From CADEDV01 sp048498035 (lineage in GTDB: Bacteria; Bacteroidota; Bacteroidia; Chitinophagales; Chitinophagaceae), in NCBI GenBank assembly GCA_048498035.1, contig JBEHYT010000013.1, forward strand, positions 1 to 64,000: a DNA stretch of 64,000 nucleotides. The letters are read 5' to 3'. The notes beneath the pieces were generated by a model that worked only from the letters and a program-made list of their open reading frames with translations, ran no database searches and had not been told where the DNA came from. Numbering within the stretch: position 1 is the stretch's first letter; each line of letters begins with the position of its first letter. The position numbers and the translations under genes were made by a program. Shown here one piece after another: positions 62,805 through 64,000 of the stretch.

Positions 62805-63452
62805 ATGCCAACTCGTATAGTTATCGTTGACGATCACCTGCTGATCGCAAAAGCCATCGCGTCCATCATAGACGGATTACGAGACTATCATGTACTTTAT
62901 GAATGTGAAAACGGGGACGCCCTGGTGGAGAAATTCGCACAACCCGCTAATATTCCGGATATTGTTTTAATGGATATTTCCATGCCCGGTATGGACGGAT
63001 TTGAGACTACGGCCTGGATCCGGGAGCATCATCCCGAAGTATTGGTGATGGCACTCACCATGCAGTCTGACAACGAATCATTGATCGGTATGATCAAAGC
63101 AGGCGCGAGAGGTTATCTCCAGAAAAATGTTCACCCAACTGAACTCGAAAAAGCCCTGGAGGCCATGAAGACCCGCGGGCTGTATTACCCGGATTGGGCC
63201 GCCAGCCGCGTACTGCAATCACTTGCTGCCGGCGACCTTGAAAAGGAAGAACCCGTAGCGCTTAGCCCGAGAGAACGCGAATTTTTGCAATTTGCCTGCA
63301 CAGAACTTACTTATAAAGAAATTGGCGAAAAGATGTTTTGCAGCCCCCGCACTGTAGAAAGCTACCGGGATGCACTTTTTGAAAAATTAGGGGTTAAAAC
63401 CAGGGTAGCGCTTGCCCTTTATGCCGTAAAGGCCGGGCTTCACAAATTATAG
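62805..63452 (+). CDS. NarL/LuxR-type response regulator
   Basis: A 215-residue regulator. Receiver domain: IVDDH, phosphoacceptor Asp in VLMDISMPGMDG, Thr in ALTMQSD and Lys in YLQKNVHP. C-terminal LuxR-type helix-turn-helix: LSPREREFLQFACTELTYKE with recognition helix CSPRTVESYRDALFEKLGV. It is the partner of the kinase before it; targets cannot be read from the window, but the lipoprotein operon is a possible one. Confidence 0.92.
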   Translation: MPTRIVIVDDHLLIAKAIASIIDGLRDYHVLYECENGDALVEKFAQPANIPDIVLMDISMPGMDGFETTAWIREHHPEVLVMALTMQSDNESLIGMIKAGARGYLQKNVHPTELEKALEAMKTRGLYYPDWAASRVLQSLAAGDLEKEEPVALSPREREFLQFACTELTYKEIGEKMFCSPRTVESYRDALFEKLGVKTRVALALYAVKAGLHKL

Positions 63453-63462
63453 GCCTCAACGA

Positions 63463-64000
63463 TTATTTCACTTCCTGCATATCTACCAGCCGCTTGTAAA
63501 AGCCCTGCTGTGCCAGCAATTGATCATGCGTACCACGCTCCACGATCTTTCCCTTTTGTAAAACGATAATTTCATCCGCATGGCGGATGGTGGAAAGGCG
63601 GTGAGCAATAACAATACTGGTTCGTTGTTGCATCATATTATTGATGGCATCCTGCACCAATCGCTCACTTTCGGTATCCAAAGAAGACGTGGCTTCATCC
63701 AGGATCAGGATTGGCGGATTTTTTAAAACAGCCCTGGCAATGGTAAGCCGCTGCCGTTCACCTCCACTCAGTTTGCTGCCGCGATCGCCGATATTTGTAT
63801 TGTAACCATGTTCTTTTTGCATAATAAACGAATCAGCATTCGCAACGCGCGCAGCCTGTATCACCTCCTCGTCATTTGCCTGCTGGTTACCCATACGGAT
63901 ATTATTAGCAACAGTATCATTAAACAGGATGGGCTCCTGGGTTACAATGCTCATGAGGGCGCGGACAGACTGCAGCGAATATGCGCGGATGTTAACTCCA
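63463..64000 (-). CDS. ABC transporter ATP-binding domain, MsbA/LmrA-like (5' part outside window)
   Basis: The frame is open to the right edge; about 178 C-terminal residues are seen, starting in the region after Walker A (GVNIRAYSLQSVRALMSIVT). Q-loop in IVTQEPILF, signature LSGGERQRLTIARA, Walker B ILILDEATSSLD, H-loop IVIAHRLSTIRHAD. The spacing fits the exporter type with a fused membrane domain, perhaps a lipid or multidrug exporter. Its stop is 10 bases from the convergent response regulator. Confidence 0.9.
   Translation of the reverse strand, partial: GVNIRAYSLQSVRALMSIVTQEPILFNDTVANNIRMGNQQANDEEVIQAARVANADSFIMQKEHGYNTNIGDRGSKLSGGERQRLTIARAVLKNPPILILDEATSSLDTESERLVQDAINNMMQQRTSIVIAHRLSTIRHADEIIVLQKGKIVERGTHDQLLAQQGFYKRLVDMQEVK

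Noticed and set aside
1..64000. tRNA, rRNA, integrase or insertion-sequence genes
   Set aside because: No cloverleaf-like block, rRNA word, or transposase/integrase motif was noticed on either strand by eye; a tRNA scan would be needed to be certain.

Overview
The window comes from a member of the Bacteroidota, most likely the family Chitinophagaceae. Supporting signs are a SusC/SusD outer-membrane pair, the type IX secretion regulator PorX, a fused LpxC-FabZ enzyme, a secreted peptidase with a type IX sorting tail, several families largely confined to this phylum (DUF5689, DUF5686, three-domain calcineurin-like esterases), and repeated TAnnTTTG promoter elements, the -7 box of this phylum. 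Most of the window is ordinary chromosome. No tRNA, rRNA, transposase, phage gene or CRISPR array was seen. Two genes are cut by the window edges: a gamma-class carbonic anhydrase (left) and an ABC transporter (right).

Region by region: 1-5.3 kb holds the partial gamma carbonic anhydrase, a class III aminotransferase and a very long TraB/GumN-type secreted protein. 5.35-19.5 kb is the most coherent block. On the minus strand lie glpD, susC, susD, a DUF5689 lipoprotein, a Tat-exported calcineurin-like phosphoesterase, an SGNH hydrolase, a lipoprotein glycerophosphodiester phosphodiesterase, glpK and glpF. A DeoR-type regulator (glpR) diverges from glpD across a gap with three copies of an operator-like motif. 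Read together, this looks like an outer-membrane uptake and degradation locus for glycerophosphodiesters, phospholipid-derived molecules or glycerol-phosphate polymers. Glycerol-3-phosphate would be freed and dephosphorylated outside the inner membrane, enter as glycerol by GlpF, be rephosphorylated by GlpK and oxidised by GlpD.

19.5-22 kb is a DUF5686 outer-membrane protein. 22.1-26.9 kb is an envelope gene cluster: a membrane protein, a small winged-helix regulator, two more membrane proteins, CreD, a DgkA-type lipid kinase and a DUF1361 protein, with two near-identical 17-bp palindromes in front of the first and third genes. 26.9-39.4 kb carries a pseudo-peptidase/beta-propeller/barrel protein, two-way interleaved housekeeping genes (MBL hydrolase, Wzx-like flippase, arfB, dtd, MazG-like, YihY, glyS) and a ferredoxin-NADP-reductase-like flavoprotein. 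Intergenic repeats at 24.24-24.34 kb and 36.1-36.7 kb belong to dispersed families; in two cases the repeat supplies the end of the upstream gene.

39.6-49.1 kb holds a small secreted protein behind a long palindrome, mfd, and a 1,798-residue subtilisin-like protease with a type IX sorting domain. 49.2-56.3 kb (minus strand) holds a 67-residue protein, gyrB, lpxC-fabZ, a DUF1415 gene, lpxD and an HD-domain hydrolase. 56.4-64 kb has porX, a small unknown gene, a PhnP-like hydrolase, an acyl-CoA dehydrogenase, and a lipoprotein / membrane protein / histidine kinase / LuxR-type response regulator cluster. All family assignments are from reading the sequences, without database searches.
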